From the NCBI GenBank assembly GCA_009780545.1, contig WQZW01000088.1:1-6537 (forward strand): DNA of 6,537 nucleotides, given 5' to 3'. Both the position numbers and the translations under genes were made by a program. This DNA is from Treponema sp. (GTDB lineage Bacteria > Spirochaetota > Spirochaetia > Treponematales > Breznakiellaceae). The notes below the pieces were generated by a model. The model did not search any database and was not told the origin of the DNA. It saw nothing but the letters and a program-made list of their open reading frames with translations. This document shows positions 5,174 through 6,537 of this stretch, piece after piece. Every line of letters starts with the position of its first letter. The stretch's first letter is position 1.

Positions 5174-5815
5174 CTACGGCCGGACGTCCCGGTCCGCAAG
5201 AACCCGGTCGATTTCCGCATCCAGCCTCGACTGCGATCGCTTTCCCCGGCCAAAGCGGGGGTTGTCCACTCTGTAAATATCGGCATTTCCCGAAGGATAT
5301 TGAGACGGGAAGCCTTTCTGACTGGCGAACCGCCCGAACAGCTCGGTCCACGAAAGCCGGTCCCGCCGTTTCGCCCGGAGGAGCCTGACCCAGAGCGGCG
5401 CGCATACCACGACGATGCGGTCCAGCCGGCCGAACAGGGAACTTTTGTGGAGGAGGGCGGCGTTTATGACGCAGGTCTTGCCTTCCCGCTCGGCAAGCCA
5501 GAGCAGGGTCCTCCGGTTCGCCTCGGGGTGGACGATGGCCTCGAGGTCCGCAAGCGCGGACCCGTCCCCGAATACCTTCCGCCCGAGCGCCCTTCTGTCC
5601 AGGCCGCCGTCCTCCCGTCTGAGGTCGTTGCCGAAGCGGGCGAAGACCTCCTCCTTAAGGCTTTCCAGGCAGGCGTGTCCCAGCACGTCCACGTCCAGAA
5701 CGGGAATTCCCCTGGCTTCCATCAACGAGGCGACATGATTCTTGCCGGCACAGTACCGGCCGGTGAGTCCTATCAGCACGGTATGATGATCGGCATTTTT
5801 GCGTCGGCGGATCAT
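5174..5815 (-). CDS. coaE: Dephospho-CoA kinase
   Basis: The enzyme phosphorylates the 3'-hydroxyl of dephospho-CoA using ATP, the last step of coenzyme A synthesis, in the cytoplasm. The 213-residue product shows the family order: a P-loop in IGLTGRYCAGKNHVA (G19 to K25), D41-V-D43 replacing the usual DAD, H96-P-E-A-N, a hydrophobic strand before N118, a lid region with RLLRAKRRDRLS...R162-F-A-S-Q166, and Y-R-V-D-N185 near the end. The Walker A residue after Lys is Asn26 rather than Ser/Thr, which is unusual. The ATG at 5815 has GGGGAGG (5822-5816) directly against it with no spacer, which is odd. The GTG at 5779, just before LIGLTG, would give a more typical N-terminus but lacks a ribosome binding site, so the start is uncertain by 12 residues. 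The SPOR gene follows after 22 nt, and the HD-GYP-type gene diverges on the other strand. Confidence 0.9.
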   Translation of the reverse strand: MIRRRKNADHHTVLIGLTGRYCAGKNHVASLMEARGIPVLDVDVLGHACLESLKEEVFARFGNDLRREDGGLDRRALGRKVFGDGSALADLEAIVHPEANRRTLLWLAEREGKTCVINAALLHKSSLFGRLDRIVVVCAPLWVRLLRAKRRDRLSWTELFGRFASQKGFPSQYPSGNADIYRVDNPRFGRGKRSQSRLDAEIDRVLADRDVRP

Positions 5816-5845
5816 CCTCCCCGGATCGGACCCTTCCGGTAATGT

Positions 5846-5875
5846 ATGGCATCTTTTTCACCCGTATGGTACAAT
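5846..5875 (+). promoter_or_regulatory. Candidate sigma70-type promoter with extended -10 for the HD-GYP-type gene
   Basis: TG-G-TACAAT (TG 5867-5868, hexamer 5870-5875) forms an extended -10 element. ATGGCA (5846-5851) is a 4-of-6 match to TTGACA at 18-nt spacing. Transcription would begin near 5882, about 19 nt before the ATG at 5901, with AAGGA (5893-5897) in between. It lies in the 85-nt gap shared with the divergently read coaE. Confidence 0.42.
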
Positions 5876-5900
5876 GAACGCATGATTCCACTAAGGACGA

Positions 5901-6537
5901 ATGGGACGGATGGACAGTTTCGGGCTTAAGGAGCTTCCCAATCCCTGTTACTTTGCGGGGGAGGTGTACCTGCAGGAAGGATTCGTCCTTGCCGCGAAGG
6001 GGATGGCCTTCCAGCGCCAGCTGATCAATTCCCTGGCGGAATGGGGCTTTCCCTCGGTGCTGAGTTCCGGCAAGCCTTCCCGCAAGCCGCCCTCCGTCGA
6101 GGAGAAGGGGCCGGTTCGGGACGAGGAGAAGGAATCCCTGCAGGCGAAGGAATTCCGCGCGAGGATCGAAAGCTTCATCAGGGACGTTTTCGACCGCTTC
6201 CAGGCGGGTTCCGGCCTGGACTCCCATATCATCCAGAGGGATTTCTCCAAGTTCCTGCAGAGGATACGGACGGACTACCGGCAGCTGCTGATGGTCCATG
6301 CTGACGGGTCCGGCGACGACTTCCTCCGCTTCCAGACCCTGCAGACAACGATCATCGCCATCATCATCGGGGATGCGATGCGGCTGGACGACCGATCCCT
6401 CTGCGAGCTGGGAGTGGCCGGCATCCTCCATGACATAGGGATGCTCCGGATGCCGGACGACATACGCCTGGGCCGGAGGGCGCTTTCCGAGGAGGAGCGC
6501 AAACTGGTGCAGCTCCACCCGATGATAGGCTACAATG
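5901..6537 (+). CDS. HD-GYP-type domain protein, 3' end outside window
   Basis: The reading frame is open to the right edge, so 212 residues are seen. An N-terminal region (about 1-60, with Y17-F and V22-Y-L-Q-E-G-F) resembles the small domain that precedes HD-GYP domains. A charged linker (62-90) and a helical segment (85-135) follow, then the start of the HD domain: V172-A-G-I-L-H177-D178-I-G-M181, then M-P-D-D-I and S-E-E-E-R...L-H206-P-M-I-G210-Y. HD-GYP proteins hydrolyse cyclic di-GMP; the GYP motif itself would lie beyond the window, so the class is inferred. Two family positions look changed: the Lys of HDxGK is Met181, and the first metal-ligand His expected about 32 residues before HD aligns with Gln145. 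The ATG at 5901 has AAGGA 3 nt upstream; ATG 5910 is an alternative with 12-nt spacing. It diverges from coaE. Confidence 0.82.
   Translation, partial: MGRMDSFGLKELPNPCYFAGEVYLQEGFVLAAKGMAFQRQLINSLAEWGFPSVLSSGKPSRKPPSVEEKGPVRDEEKESLQAKEFRARIESFIRDVFDRFQAGSGLDSHIIQRDFSKFLQRIRTDYRQLLMVHADGSGDDFLRFQTLQTTIIAIIIGDAMRLDDRSLCELGVAGILHDIGMLRMPDDIRLGRRALSEEERKLVQLHPMIGYN

Noticed and set aside
5152..5286. Longer SPOR protein starting at ATG 5286
   Set aside because: The added 45 residues overlap coaE and would precede the natural MEKKK-transmembrane start, which has its own Shine-Dalgarno.
4708..5388. Plus-strand frame opposite the SPOR gene, rich in Arg/Gly/Cys
   Set aside because: It is the mirror of the Pro/Ala-rich linker and transmembrane segment of the SPOR protein.
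5655..6518. Minus-strand frame of 287 codons across the coaE start and the HD-GYP-type gene
   Set aside because: It overlaps two supported genes in other frames and spans their divergent promoter region; no motif supports it.

Overview
The window is bacterial DNA. Its genes run at roughly 60% GC, interrupted by two islands near 36-37% GC. Gene content is typical of a diderm: a periplasmic-type SPOR protein, an exported M15 peptidase and an HD-GYP-like signalling protein. The variant Walker A loop of the dephospho-CoA kinase, the coaE-SPOR pairing and the style of the HD-GYP N-terminus suggest a spirochaete, perhaps a treponeme of the termite-gut or environmental type. That assignment is inference, at low to moderate confidence, because no rRNA or other phylogenetic marker is present.

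Layout. 2-199 (+) is the AT-rich 3' end of a Tdi1/DUF1851-type immunity-like gene. 200-502 is a gene-free stretch with a ~94-nt imperfect dyad followed by four short hairpins. 503-1705 (+) is an aldo/keto reductase with a C-terminal pair of cysteine clusters of the 4Fe-4S type. 1706-2421 is about 700 bases without a convincing gene: it holds an 85-nt interrupted palindrome rich in ACTCCGTG-like units, an AT-rich island with two mini-ORFs, and four consecutive hairpins, the last abutting the 3' end of the next gene. On the minus strand follow, in transcription order, coaE (5815-5174), a membrane-anchored SPOR protein (5151-4387), a 210-nt gap with more hairpins, a divergent Memo-like protein (4176-3352) and an exported M15 peptidase (3345-2422). 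Divergent from coaE, a plus-strand HD-GYP-type gene starts at 5901 and runs off the right end.

How the genes relate. coaE and the SPOR gene are 22 nt apart and probably co-transcribed, although their functions (last step of CoA synthesis; septal peptidoglycan binding) are not obviously linked. The Memo-like and M15 genes are 6 nt apart and look like a two-gene unit. The Memo-like protein has lost several residues thought to matter in the family, which makes this pair the most unusual coding feature here. The HD-GYP-type protein also departs from its family consensus at two expected positions. The left end resembles a gene-cassette boundary (low-GC immunity gene, then a dyad), but canonical integron attC core sites are not present. 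No tRNA, rRNA, CRISPR array, transposase or complete novel system was recognised.
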